Below, piece by piece: positions 46,601 to 55,096 of a stretch of 64,000 nt of DNA. This stretch comes from Fen-1258 sp041658245 (lineage in GTDB: Bacteria; Bacteroidota; Ignavibacteria; Ignavibacteriales; Melioribacteraceae). Where the stretch lies: NCBI GenBank assembly GCA_041658245.1, contig JBBAAM010000009.1, positions 14,290 through 78,289 on the forward strand, in the 5' to 3' direction. A program made the translations under genes and the position numbers. Every line of letters starts with the position of its first letter. Position 1 is the stretch's first letter. The notes beneath the pieces are model-generated. The model did not search any database. It had not been told where the DNA came from and was given only the letters and a program-made list of their open reading frames with translations.

Positions 46601-46732
46601 TACAGCTTTTTTTCTATATGTCTTATCTCCGTATGGCTCTATGCGATACTTTAATATCTGTTCCTGAGTTTGAGCCCAAGTAACATCAGCAATAACGAAG
46701 AGAGTAAGTAACCATAAAATATTTCTTTTCAT
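43676..46732 (-). CDS. Large acidic surface protein with Ca-binding-like Asp/Asn repeats and FlgD-like C-terminus
   Basis: The ATG at 46732 (GGAG ahead) gives a signal peptide MKRNILWLLTLFVIADVTWAQ and a protein of about 1,018 aa. The N-terminal 300 residues match no domain I recognise. An acidic region (about residues 285-390; DGRDNDEDGMIDESRDNGID and DSNNNGKWDFGEPLNDDLG) resembles thrombospondin type 3/dockerin-like calcium loops. FnIII-like and beta domains follow, then a divergent sorting domain (AAVPNPYISANAW, CTIRIYNVTGSLIKTL, GLYIYHVDAPG). It has the place and probably the role that SusD-like partners have beside TonB receptors elsewhere, but no SusD similarity. It lies 27-40 bases after the receptor gene and 14 before the PorV-like gene. 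Confidence 0.75.
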   Translation of the reverse strand: MKRNILWLLTLFVIADVTWAQTQEQILKYRIEPYGDKTYRKKAVMDGNLVRTLFQNDGQLGTWPDRPSGEWPKGTGHMYIDGCTPIVTSAIIAPGNKQLVHPAQTSYREEVDYDPVSGDLWVMEPIPGYAAASSEQPAMSTRPLSWPENWPRSLPNVDAKWDGYWFGYFGRGVMNSDLEIFYTMDDSKDKEFSRPPYLYYPLASDRNRGGLGLREEVRGFQWSHVLAEDIIFFHYDIVNLSDVSLDTTYFGFYCDTGVGGINDNGDDNASYDTKLDLAYAFDKDGIAPPDNWKTGYVGYAFLESPGNSTDGRDNDEDGMIDESRDNGIDDNHNWVPFTDSNNNGKWDFGEPLNDDLGKDGVGPDDPQYNGPDEGEGDGRPTDGEGNFDRTDKDESDQIGLTSLVIERLSNKGPNAIWPKNDEVIWRKMNYGSFDTSLTSSNIQILFGSGPFPLKIYKRERFSVALVFGVDYDDMVFNKETVQSIYNANYNFSQPPLKPTLTAIAGNKKVFLYWNDYSEKSFDRFLRKKDFEGYLLYRSQEPEFNDIKLITDSKGEPKYWKPIAQFDLKDGIKGPDPVGINGAHFWRGNETGLQHSFVDSTVTNGSTYYYALVAYDQGDPRYGTKGLIPSETTKIISQDFSGQIKFIDINCAVVTPNAPAAGYQPPQISGDLSKVKQGLGSGKLNLIVLNPNEVKEGASYKINFTADGDVPKYKTTGYSLNRTMNGKEEVIFAKVDTSNFGVGKYSTPFDGLIISVSSDTLGVVKEKGWVKGYSNVDMIVAPDKSSPQRNVAWPSDYEIEWLPEGQTVTTPFTNKPVPFKVRNISRGEEVQAEYFDNDQDGRFSLSDDIVIIEYEQNQFKITWRIMYRIPSAPMYATPRPGDIFRFVTTKPFKTGDYFQFTTTGARVDADIAKNSLNRIAAVPNPYISANAWEKRNLIQTGRGERRMDFIHLPTKCTIRIYNVTGSLIKTLQKESGSEDGTLTWNLITEDGMDLAFGLYIYHVDAPGIGEYIGKFAVIK

Positions 46733-46771
46733 TCTCAACTCCATTTTCTAAAAATATTTCGGTGTTGCGGA

Positions 46772-49483
46772 TTAGAAATTAACATTGAAGCCAATGTTGA
46801 TTCTTCTTGGAGATGAGTAGTCTCCTGGATTTTTCAAATACTGTTCAATAGTATTTCTTCCAATAATTGGTGCAGCAAATTTTGTATTCAGATCAATACC
46901 CGCTCTGCCGGTTGTACTAGACACCCCATATTCATTCTTTATGTCAAACAAGTTATAGACAAGCAAGAATACGCTTAAGTCAAGACCAAGTATCTTGAAT
47001 TGTTTATTTGCCCTAAGATCAACATTCATTGTATTCGGTTTTCTTCCACCGTTTTCAAAGCGTAAGCCCTGTGAATAACGCGGGTCTTCGGTGTACGGAG
47101 CGCCTGAACCGTAACTGAAAATTATTCCTGCTGTCCAATCCGATGGATCTCCTATAGTTATTGATGCATTAACCGTATGAGTCTGATCCCAATCAAGTGG
47201 AACAACTTTTTTATTCGATTCAACGGGAGGATCGGCTTGATTATTATAAAACTCTACCATAGGATCCGATGCATTACCTGAAGCAACTTGATAAGTATAA
47301 TCTATTTTCGCACTAAAGAAATCGGCAAATCTTTTATCGAGAGTTATGATCACTCCTTTAACGTTTCCATAATCTCTATTAATAAATCTTGCAAATGTAA
47401 ATCCTTCATAGGTTTTTAATATCTGCATGCCAAGAAGATTACGTATATCACTGTAGTAAAGCGAAACATCAATTGAAACTTCAGGAAAGATTACTTGTTG
47501 TAACCCTAATTCATATTTAACTGTTTTTTGTGATTTCAATTCCGGATTTCCAACTGAAGACGAAAGAGAAGTAGTCTGATCAATTAAGTAGGCGTAATTA
47601 GTATATAAGTTTTCAAAGCTCGGAATCTGAAAAAAGTGTCCGTATGAAAAATGGATAGCGCCTTTTTCAGACATCGGGAATGAAACGCCAAGACGGGGAC
47701 TGATCTGGTATTCAGACTGTGCATTTCTCTTTTGAAACGCATTTGGAAAATTGGGATTATTTAAAGGGTTGCGTATATCAATTGGTAAATATGTGTTTGA
47801 ACTGAAGTAATCGAATCTTACACCGGCATTAATAATCATTATATCATATTCCATTTTATCCTGGACGTAAGCGGAAATTTCGTAAGGATATCTCATGTAA
47901 CTTTGATTGAACTTTGTATTAGGATCGCTGTAACCCAAAGTAAATATCGCATTACCCAGCGAATCTAATTGTCCTTCCGTCATGTTTCTAATTGTTTTCC
48001 AATTATTCGAAATTGTATGCAGTCTTGCTTCGGCACCAATCTTAATCTTATGTTCTTTCGTTAGCTGTGATTCTAATGATATCTGTCCGATATAGGTTTT
48101 TGTATATCTATTATATCTATCAGTCTCGTTACCGCCTTGATTAAAAGTATAACCTGTAATAGGTGAACCCTGATTGGGTTCAACGTAACGAGAATCGAAT
48201 TCATTTTCATATAAATAGCCCCAGAACTTATGATAGTTCGATGAGAGCTTTAATGTTGCGAAAGTACTTTGAGATGGTAACCATGAAACCTGAAAACTAT
48301 GAATAGTATTTGTACGGTAATGATTTTTTATCGCATCGGGAGTCCATTTGTATCCATGGCTATAATACTTATTCCAGTTGTCATCCCAGAAAATACTATA
48401 ACTAAATTTCCACCGGTTAAGATTATAAGTTAGCTTTCCGTTAAATGATTTTTTTTCATACGGATTCATCGGTACAAAAGCGCTATCGCCTGTCCCATGA
48501 TCAATCCAAAACGTTTGATTTCCTGCAATTGGGAATGTCGGTCTATCATCATACACATTATAGTATCTCTGACCATATTCGTAACCATCGTCTCGATAAT
48601 ATCTGCCTGTTAGAAAGAAAGTTAAATTATCTAAAACTTGTGTCGGTCCGCTTAATGTTAGTTGGAAATTTCTTGGACCTTTCAGATTTGCCTTATTTAC
48701 ATTTTGAAAAATGTCTGTGTGGGTTGTAAAATAGTTGCCCACATACGCCGAAGCAGAACTTTCGTATTTTGAGTCGCCGTCTTTTGTAACGATATTCACA
48801 ATACCGGCCATAGCTTGCCCGTACTCAGCATTAAATGTACCGCTGATAATTTCCATCTGGCGAATTGAAATGTTCTCTACTTCCACCGACATACCGCCGC
48901 TAAAAACATCTGTTACAGTTACACCATCAACCAGATAAGAAACTTCACCGGATCGTCCTCCTCTAAAATGTCCGTTAACAACACCGGCTTGGAGGTTAAC
49001 CACTTGATTCAGATTTTCTACAGGCATCAATTTTAATTCTTCTGCCGAAACGATAGCCGTTGATGAAGTGAGATCTTTTGTAACGAGTGGCTGCTTAGCC
49101 TGTATAACAATTTCGCCTAAATTAATTGATGTGGGCGTTATGTTAACATCCAGACGAGTAGTTTGATCAATCCTTATTGAAATTTTTTGAATCGTAACTT
49201 TATGATAACCTACGGAACTGACAACAACTGTGTAGATTCCTGGAGGAATGTTATTGATGTAAAAATATCCTTCCAAATCTGCTACTGCCCCTAAGTGTGT
49301 GCCCTGCAAAAGAACAGTTGCACCAATCACAGGCTCTTTGACTTCAGAATCAAGCACCTTACCTGCTAGTTTTCCAGTCGTACCCGCATTAATAAATGAA
49401 GAAGCAAACAACAACAAAATAAGACTCAGTTGTAATACACTTCCCGACAACTTGATTCTCTCCATTGTATTAATCCTGCACAT
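46772..49483 (-). CDS. TonB-dependent receptor with CarboxypepD-regulatory-like N-domain
   Basis: The 903-aa protein has a signal peptide and an N-terminal carboxypeptidase-regulatory-like fold (GKLAGKVLDSEVKEPVIGATVLLQG, about 35-115). The plug domain has LNQVVNLQAGVVNG, GEVSYLVDGVTV and NAEYGQAMAGIVNIVTKDG, and a 22-strand barrel ends NIGFNVNF. The SusC-like regulatory domain and plug suggest active uptake of a glycan across the outer membrane. No SusD gene is adjacent; the next genes encode the acidic protein and PorV-like barrel. The start is ambiguous between 49483 (AAGGGA site) and the ATG six codons later. Confidence 0.92.
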   Translation of the reverse strand: MCRINTMERIKLSGSVLQLSLILLLFASSFINAGTTGKLAGKVLDSEVKEPVIGATVLLQGTHLGAVADLEGYFYINNIPPGIYTVVVSSVGYHKVTIQKISIRIDQTTRLDVNITPTSINLGEIVIQAKQPLVTKDLTSSTAIVSAEELKLMPVENLNQVVNLQAGVVNGHFRGGRSGEVSYLVDGVTVTDVFSGGMSVEVENISIRQMEIISGTFNAEYGQAMAGIVNIVTKDGDSKYESSASAYVGNYFTTHTDIFQNVNKANLKGPRNFQLTLSGPTQVLDNLTFFLTGRYYRDDGYEYGQRYYNVYDDRPTFPIAGNQTFWIDHGTGDSAFVPMNPYEKKSFNGKLTYNLNRWKFSYSIFWDDNWNKYYSHGYKWTPDAIKNHYRTNTIHSFQVSWLPSQSTFATLKLSSNYHKFWGYLYENEFDSRYVEPNQGSPITGYTFNQGGNETDRYNRYTKTYIGQISLESQLTKEHKIKIGAEARLHTISNNWKTIRNMTEGQLDSLGNAIFTLGYSDPNTKFNQSYMRYPYEISAYVQDKMEYDIMIINAGVRFDYFSSNTYLPIDIRNPLNNPNFPNAFQKRNAQSEYQISPRLGVSFPMSEKGAIHFSYGHFFQIPSFENLYTNYAYLIDQTTSLSSSVGNPELKSQKTVKYELGLQQVIFPEVSIDVSLYYSDIRNLLGMQILKTYEGFTFARFINRDYGNVKGVIITLDKRFADFFSAKIDYTYQVASGNASDPMVEFYNNQADPPVESNKKVVPLDWDQTHTVNASITIGDPSDWTAGIIFSYGSGAPYTEDPRYSQGLRFENGGRKPNTMNVDLRANKQFKILGLDLSVFLLVYNLFDIKNEYGVSSTTGRAGIDLNTKFAAPIIGRNTIEQYLKNPGDYSSPRRINIGFNVNF

Positions 49484-49520
49484 AATCTATCCCTTGAAAA
49501 ATTTTAGTTATAGAAACAAA

Positions 49521-49549
49521 AGGGGCACTACATATTCTGAAGTGCCCCT
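49521..49549 (-). terminator. Terminator/attenuator between the surface glycan-binding gene and the TonB receptor
   Basis: AGGGGCACT and AGTGCCCCT form a perfect 9-base-pair stem with an 11-base loop followed on the minus strand by a T-rich stretch. It lies in the 79-base gap after the CBM9-type gene. Partial read-through would make more surface-binding protein than receptor from one promoter. Confidence 0.65.
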
Positions 49550-49562
49550 AAGTTGATTTTTA

Positions 49563-52202
49563 TTATTTGATCAACATCATCTTTTTAACATCAGTAAACG
49601 AACTGCTCTCAATTCTATAGATGTAAACACCTGAAGCAAGACGTGAAGCGTTGAAGTCAACAGTGTATTTACCGGCTTCCTGATATTTATTTACTAAATC
49701 AGTAACCTGACGGCCGAGTATATCATAGACTTTCAAAGTAACAATACCTGCTTTAGCAATTGAGTATTTAATCTGTGTAGCCGGGTTGAAAGGATTAGGA
49801 TAGTTTTGATCTAATGAATATTGGAGTGGTAGTTCATCATTTACATCAGTGGAAATTACATCAGTATTACCAAGCCATGTGTACATCCACGTTGAAGGAT
49901 CACGCCACCCGGCATCATTATCAAATGGTGACCAGCCGATTTGACCTTCGCGGTTTCTCCATAATTCTGCTGAATTCAGTCCATCGTTATCATTAACAAC
50001 CAACTGAAGTGGAATTTTATAACCTTCTTTAACATAGATTGAATCTTTGGTACCTTTTGGTGTATTTCTTAAAGCCGCGATATCACTTATTTTAAGTCTT
50101 GCTTCAACAACATAACCTGATGGAAATTTATCCGCCCACTTATAGTTATCACCCGGCAATAACAAAGAATCTTTTTCAGATTCCCAGTGATCGCTTCTTG
50201 CTCTATCTTTATTAAATCTAAAGTGGTAATCCGGAACTTTACCGTGTTTGTATGAAGTATGTTGTTTCGCTTCTTGATTGTAAAGACCAATTTCAAGATC
50301 AACAGCGTCAAGTGCCCAGCTGGAACCTTTACTCAAGTATGATATATCATTAAAAACAATATCATCAGTAACACTTGCGGCGAAATACAAATATTGCTGA
50401 TCCATTGCCAAATACATATCTGCAGAGACATCAGCATCATTAGTAACTGTAAACCCGGTCATAATATGCGCTGATCCGTCAGAAGGACGAAGTCTAAAAG
50501 GTGTAACACCTGCCCACTCTGTCAAACTACCATCGGCTTTCCAATTAGGAACTGTTAATATCGGAATTGTAGGAATGCCTTTTGCTGTATTACCAATCGC
50601 ACCGGTGCTTGTTACTGCACCAACATTACCTGCTTTATCAATTGCATTAACAGCGTAATAATCTACATAAGTTCTATCAGTTTTAGGAGATCTTAAAAGA
50701 TGTTCTATAACTTGCGTTCCTCTTGGAATACCGCTTGCTACAACCTCAACACCCTTTGCATTAACATTTGTAATCGGACTTTTGCTGGTATATACAGAAT
50801 ATTTTTCTGTAGTTTCACCTGCAAGATCTGTCCAGGTAATTAGATTTGAATAAATACCTGCAACAACATTCACTGTTGGAGCTAATGGAGCTACTATATC
50901 AAAAATTTGGTAACCGGATTGCTGCATAACACCTAATAGCAGCGTACCAATAAGTTTTTCTCCTTTCGGTCCGGCATCTGCACCTGCACCGATAGCAAAA
51001 AAGTCAAATGAAATTTTAGTCATTTTGTCAGGGTTAAAAACTTTATTTCCACTAGTCCCATTTTGACCCCATCCACCAGTAGCTGGGTGTTGATCACCAT
51101 CAATAAGCTTAATTTCTTTTAATGGCAGATCATATCTGGTCCAATCTGAAATTTTAGTTAAATCAATCGGAACTTTAGTCATCCAGTTTTCTGCCTGACC
51201 TGGTGTGCTTTCTTCAGTTATTGTTATTCTTAGCATTGCTCTTTTAGGAACCGTTGATGTAACTGCCGTAACATTCTTTGCATAGAATGATAAGTAGGTT
51301 CTTTCAACAAATTTGGCCGGGGCTGTTACAGGAACATTGATTGAAACATATCCGCCCCAATCCTGAGAGGCATATGCAGTGTAATCAATCTTCAAAGATC
51401 CTGTAGTACCTTCAACCTTGTCGGTTGCTTCATTAGTTAAAGTAACTGAACTTGTATTTCCCGCACCTGCCCATTCCATTATGTCTTTGCTAAATTGTGA
51501 TGCCTGGTTCACAAAAGAAATGATTGGAGGTGTATAACGGTCACCTGTAACTGCAAATCCATCCAGCAAAATTGTACCATTAGCAGTAGGTGCGCTTGCA
51601 GAACCGGTTGTTAAATAAACAACTGCAATTTCAAAAGACTTGACTTTATCAAGCTGAATCTCACGGTCGCCATCGCTATATTGTAGCGCCCATTCTTTTG
51701 TCTTGTCGCCGCCATCTTTAAAAGTTGTAAGATCAACGGTAACCTGTTTCCATTGACCCGAAGCATCAGCAAAATCAACCAGTATTTCGCGGTACCAAAG
51801 GTCACGTTTGTTCTCCGCGTCAAAATCACCAATTTTGAAGTCCATAAAGGTTATACCGGCCTGAGTGGTTACAACAGGTGTTGTAACCTTATACCAGAAA
51901 GTAAGGTTTGTTCCGGTAGAAATATTTATGTAATCAGGTAATCTTGGAGTTGCTCTTACGACATATCCTCCCCAACTTTCACCGCCAACAGAATAATCAA
52001 TTTTAAGTGAACCAGTGCCTTCTTTTTTATCGGCGGTGTGATCTGTTAAATCCATCTTGGCATCAGCATAGTTATTTTTAAATAATTCAGCCTGCCAAAA
52101 ACTGCTTGCAACCGAGTTATCAAGTGGCTGGAAAACATACTTTTGAGAGTATGATGACCCAACGATGAATAGAAATAGTGCGAGTGTTAGAAGTTTTTTC
52201 AT
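49563..52202 (-). CDS. Secreted multidomain glycan-binding protein with CBM9-like domain and CTD
   Basis: The 879-aa protein has a strong ribosome site (AAGGAG) and a signal peptide. Two tandem jelly-roll modules follow: about 20-215 and 220-430, each with EGTGSLKIDY / EGTTGSLKIDY and W-GGYV. Then come an FnIII-like unit (VVAGIYSNLITWTD...) and a family 9-like CBM/DOMON domain (DVSADMYLAMDQQYLYFAASVTDD, about 570-760). The CTD has DQNYPNPFNPATQ. No catalytic domain is visible. It may act like SusE/SusF, holding glucan at the surface next to the TonB receptor. It heads the receptor operon, with its own upstream leader of 65 bases, and is probably highly expressed. Confidence 0.82.
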   Translation of the reverse strand: MKKLLTLALFLFIVGSSYSQKYVFQPLDNSVASSFWQAELFKNNYADAKMDLTDHTADKKEGTGSLKIDYSVGGESWGGYVVRATPRLPDYINISTGTNLTFWYKVTTPVVTTQAGITFMDFKIGDFDAENKRDLWYREILVDFADASGQWKQVTVDLTTFKDGGDKTKEWALQYSDGDREIQLDKVKSFEIAVVYLTTGSASAPTANGTILLDGFAVTGDRYTPPIISFVNQASQFSKDIMEWAGAGNTSSVTLTNEATDKVEGTTGSLKIDYTAYASQDWGGYVSINVPVTAPAKFVERTYLSFYAKNVTAVTSTVPKRAMLRITITEESTPGQAENWMTKVPIDLTKISDWTRYDLPLKEIKLIDGDQHPATGGWGQNGTSGNKVFNPDKMTKISFDFFAIGAGADAGPKGEKLIGTLLLGVMQQSGYQIFDIVAPLAPTVNVVAGIYSNLITWTDLAGETTEKYSVYTSKSPITNVNAKGVEVVASGIPRGTQVIEHLLRSPKTDRTYVDYYAVNAIDKAGNVGAVTSTGAIGNTAKGIPTIPILTVPNWKADGSLTEWAGVTPFRLRPSDGSAHIMTGFTVTNDADVSADMYLAMDQQYLYFAASVTDDIVFNDISYLSKGSSWALDAVDLEIGLYNQEAKQHTSYKHGKVPDYHFRFNKDRARSDHWESEKDSLLLPGDNYKWADKFPSGYVVEARLKISDIAALRNTPKGTKDSIYVKEGYKIPLQLVVNDNDGLNSAELWRNREGQIGWSPFDNDAGWRDPSTWMYTWLGNTDVISTDVNDELPLQYSLDQNYPNPFNPATQIKYSIAKAGIVTLKVYDILGRQVTDLVNKYQEAGKYTVDFNASRLASGVYIYRIESSSFTDVKKMMLIK

Positions 52203-52267
52203 AGTACTTCTCCTTTTGTTTAGTGCCTTTGTTATTTATTAAGTGCTATCTATTGGACCTACATTTT

Positions 52268-53890
52268 TTATACAAAGAGATACCACAAACTCAAAGTTAA
52301 AACTAGTATTAAACCAGAGAGAAAAATATTAATTCTTACCTGTGGAATACCTGCAACATTATTAGTTACATCTGTTCCAATATTTTTTTGACCAAACAGA
52401 AAATCAATTTTAGATGAGTTAAGTTCTCCTCCGTAATTGACAATGTAACTAAGAAAGATTAAGAGCAATGAAGTTGCGAGGAAAAGAAATATTGTAAAGT
52501 GTAAATAGTTAATCTGCGCATACGCTATTAGGATTGGGTTACTAATCATTCCCGACTTATTCATAAATTCAATTAAGAATCTGGAAACACCAAGGAACTC
52601 GCCAATAATTAGAGAAATAAAAACGCTCCTGGCGCTGATTTTTTTAAGAGTTAATCCTAAAATAAAAACAGCCGTTATAGGTGCACTAATAAATGCTTGT
52701 GTGCTTTGTAAAAAAATGTAAATGTGCGAGTTCACAATCTTTACAAACGGAACAAGAAGAATTACAACAACAACTGTAATGATGGTAGCCATTCTTCCAA
52801 CCAGAACCAATGTTCTGTCCGATGCTTCGGGATGTTTTGGCTTGTAAAAATCAATTGTGTAAAGTGCGGCAATACTATTAAATGCTGCTGATAGAGATGA
52901 CATAACAGCAGATAAAAATCCTGCTATTACCAATCCCTTAATTCCAACCGGAAGAATATTACTTGCCAACAGAACAGGGTAAGCTTCATCACCTCTTATA
53001 TCAGGATAGAGTGCGAATGCAATTAAACCCGGCATTACTAGAATAAATAATGGTAAAATTTTTAGAAAAGAAGTTATGATTGTACCGGTGCGTGCGTCGT
53101 TAATACTTCTTGCACCGAGCACCCGCTGCACCATGTAATGATCCGCACACCAATACCAAAATGCGATTATAGGTGCACCGAAAATAATTCCTGTCCAGGG
53201 GAAGTCGGGATCGCTCATCGGTTTGAACATCTGGAAATGCTCAGCAGGTAATCTTTCACGCAGACCGGCAAGACCGCCGACTTCATTAAAGCTGAATATT
53301 GTTAATAAAAATGCACCGACAAGTAAAAGAATTCCTTGAAACACTTGTGTACGAACTACTGCGGAAAAACCGCCTACCAAAGAATAAATTCCGGTAAAAA
53401 GAACAATAATAACTGCTGAAGAGAAAATGCTTAATCCGAAAATTTTATTAAATAGAATTCCCCCGGCAAAAAGAGTAACCAAAACTTTGGTTATTACATA
53501 AGTAAAAATTGATAGTGCGGAGAAAAATTTTCTACTTGATGCATCAAATCTTTTTTCTAAAAATTCAGGTGTGGTTAGAACTCCTGCTCTTTTATAGATA
53601 GGTGCAATAATCCATCCAAGAAGTATTAGAAAAAAAATTGCTATCAATTCAAATTGAGCAACGGCTAATCCGCGTGCCGCACCTTGTCCTGCAAGACCTA
53701 TAAAATGTTCACTGGAAATGTTGGTCGCAAAAAGTGAAATACCAATAGCAAACCAACTAAGGTTTCTGCCTGCAAGAAAATAGTCTGTTAAATTTTTATC
53801 ACGGTTACGCATGTATAGTCCAATCCCCAGAACGGCAAAAAAGTAAACAAGAATTATTAGACTATCGTAAATGCTGATGGGATTATTCAT
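52268..53890 (-). CDS. Sodium:solute symporter (SSS/SGLT-like)
   Basis: The 540-aa protein has about fourteen hydrophobic helices and SGLT signatures: YFLAGRNLSWFAIGISLFATNISSEHFIGLAGQGAARG near residues 38-75, the sugar-binding region PIIAFWYWCADHYMVQRVLGA (about 238-258) and GFLSAVMSSLSAAFNSIAALYTIDFY. The WYWCADQ-type motif is typical of glucose/galactose carriers. It probably imports glucose or a disaccharide with sodium, in parallel with the MFS carrier at 39 kb. It lies downstream of the GH16 gene (126 bases). A motif related to one upstream of the sensor operon lies 33-56 bases before its start. Confidence 0.92.
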   Translation of the reverse strand: MNNPISIYDSLIILVYFFAVLGIGLYMRNRDKNLTDYFLAGRNLSWFAIGISLFATNISSEHFIGLAGQGAARGLAVAQFELIAIFFLILLGWIIAPIYKRAGVLTTPEFLEKRFDASSRKFFSALSIFTYVITKVLVTLFAGGILFNKIFGLSIFSSAVIIVLFTGIYSLVGGFSAVVRTQVFQGILLLVGAFLLTIFSFNEVGGLAGLRERLPAEHFQMFKPMSDPDFPWTGIIFGAPIIAFWYWCADHYMVQRVLGARSINDARTGTIITSFLKILPLFILVMPGLIAFALYPDIRGDEAYPVLLASNILPVGIKGLVIAGFLSAVMSSLSAAFNSIAALYTIDFYKPKHPEASDRTLVLVGRMATIITVVVVILLVPFVKIVNSHIYIFLQSTQAFISAPITAVFILGLTLKKISARSVFISLIIGEFLGVSRFLIEFMNKSGMISNPILIAYAQINYLHFTIFLFLATSLLLIFLSYIVNYGGELNSSKIDFLFGQKNIGTDVTNNVAGIPQVRINIFLSGLILVLTLSLWYLFV

Positions 53891-53922
53891 GTGGAATACT
53901 AAACAAAAATAGTACCGTTGAT

Positions 53923-53946
53923 GAATTGAAAATTTCGTCCAAATTG
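53923..53946 (-). promoter_or_regulatory. Candidate regulator-binding motif upstream of the SSS gene
   Basis: A 24-base sequence matches 63874-63897 at 21 positions; the shared core is TGAAAATTTCnTCC. Both copies lie upstream of minus-strand start codons, in the same orientation, one of them heading the sensor operon. A related core (GAAnATTTCGTA) appears upstream of the GH2 gene. Confidence 0.35.
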
Positions 53947-54016
53947 AAGGTAATTCTTAGAGACTTATATAGCTAACTTATTATTTTGATAACCGGCACT
54001 TATTAATTTAATAAGT

Positions 54017-55078
54017 CTATTTTATCACCATTAGCTTTTTACTTTGACTGAAACGACCGGATGAAAGTGTGTAGATATAGACTCCAGAGGAAAGCTTTGA
54101 AGCATCAAAATTAACAGAAAAATTTCCCCTTTCGTGATACTTGTTTAAAAGTTGAGCTACTTCTCTTCCGAGAAGGTCGAAAATTTTTAACGTAACGTTT
54201 CCGGTTAATGCAATCGAATATTTAATGACAGTACCGGGATTGAAAGGATTGGGATAGTTTTGTTCCAAAGAAAAATTATTTACGATTGATGGCGTTGTCT
54301 CTACATCTGTCGGGGCTATTTGATAAACTCTTACATAATCAACAATCATAGTTTGCGGAAAAACCGTAGTGCTATTAGGATTACCAGGCCAGTTACCTCC
54401 TACTGCAAGATTAAGAAGAATGAAAAAAGGAGCTTGAAAAGCGCTCAAACTTGAATTTAAATCAATTCGACAATATTGAATTCCATCAATGTGCCAAATT
54501 ATTTTTTGCGAATCCCATGTAATATCAAAGATGTGAAATCCATCAGAAAAACTTCCTGTAGATAATTTATAAGATAAACCATATTGAGCGTGTTCATTAT
54601 AATACCAATGGGCTGTTCCATAAATAGTATTTTCTCTGTTTTGTCCTCCTATCATCTCCATGATATCAATCTCGCCGCTCTTCGGCCATCCAACAGAATT
54701 AATATTTTGTCCTAGCATCCAGAATGCAGGCCATATTCCTTGACCATATGGTAATTTTATTCTCGCCTCAATTTTACCATAAGTCCACGCAATTCTTGTT
54801 TCAATCCTTGCCGAAGTGTATTGAAATCCTTGATAGTTTTCTTTCCGTGCCGTAATAAGAAGATTTCCATTGCTCAAGGAAATGTTGGTTGGATTATTGG
54901 TATAATATTCTAATTCATTATTACCCCAACCGTTATTGTTTGTGAGATTATATTTCCAGATAAAATCATTAAGTGCGGTATCATTAAATTCATCCGACCA
55001 TACTAACTGATAGTTTTGTGCAAGTGATGCTGAAGTTAAAAACAAAATTCCAATAAAGAGTAAAATCATTTTATTCAT
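54017..55078 (-). CDS. GH16 laminarinase-type endo-beta-1,3-glucanase with CTD
   Basis: The 353-aa protein has a signal peptide (MNKMILLFIGILFLTSASLAQ). The GH16_3 domain has LVWSDEFND, the family WGNNELEYYT, PYGQGIWPAFWMLG and the catalytic GEIDIMEMIGG with the beta-bulge methionine (EIDxxE, about residues 133-140). LLNLAVGGNWPG is the conserved substrate-site strand. A CTD (EQNYPNPFNPGTV, about 270-353) follows directly, so the enzyme is exported to the surface. Laminarin or mixed-linkage glucan is the expected substrate. It is 18 bases downstream of the GH2 gene and co-transcribed. Confidence 0.93.
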   Translation of the reverse strand: MNKMILLFIGILFLTSASLAQNYQLVWSDEFNDTALNDFIWKYNLTNNNGWGNNELEYYTNNPTNISLSNGNLLITARKENYQGFQYTSARIETRIAWTYGKIEARIKLPYGQGIWPAFWMLGQNINSVGWPKSGEIDIMEMIGGQNRENTIYGTAHWYYNEHAQYGLSYKLSTGSFSDGFHIFDITWDSQKIIWHIDGIQYCRIDLNSSLSAFQAPFFILLNLAVGGNWPGNPNSTTVFPQTMIVDYVRVYQIAPTDVETTPSIVNNFSLEQNYPNPFNPGTVIKYSIALTGNVTLKIFDLLGREVAQLLNKYHERGNFSVNFDASKLSSGVYIYTLSSGRFSQSKKLMVIK

Positions 55079-55096
55079 GAAACAATTTTCCCGAGA

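Noticed and set aside
38949..53890. A SusD homologue hidden among the surface proteins
   Set aside because: No protein shows the lipobox plus tetratricopeptide-rich helical pattern of SusD. The candidate partners are beta-rich CTD proteins.
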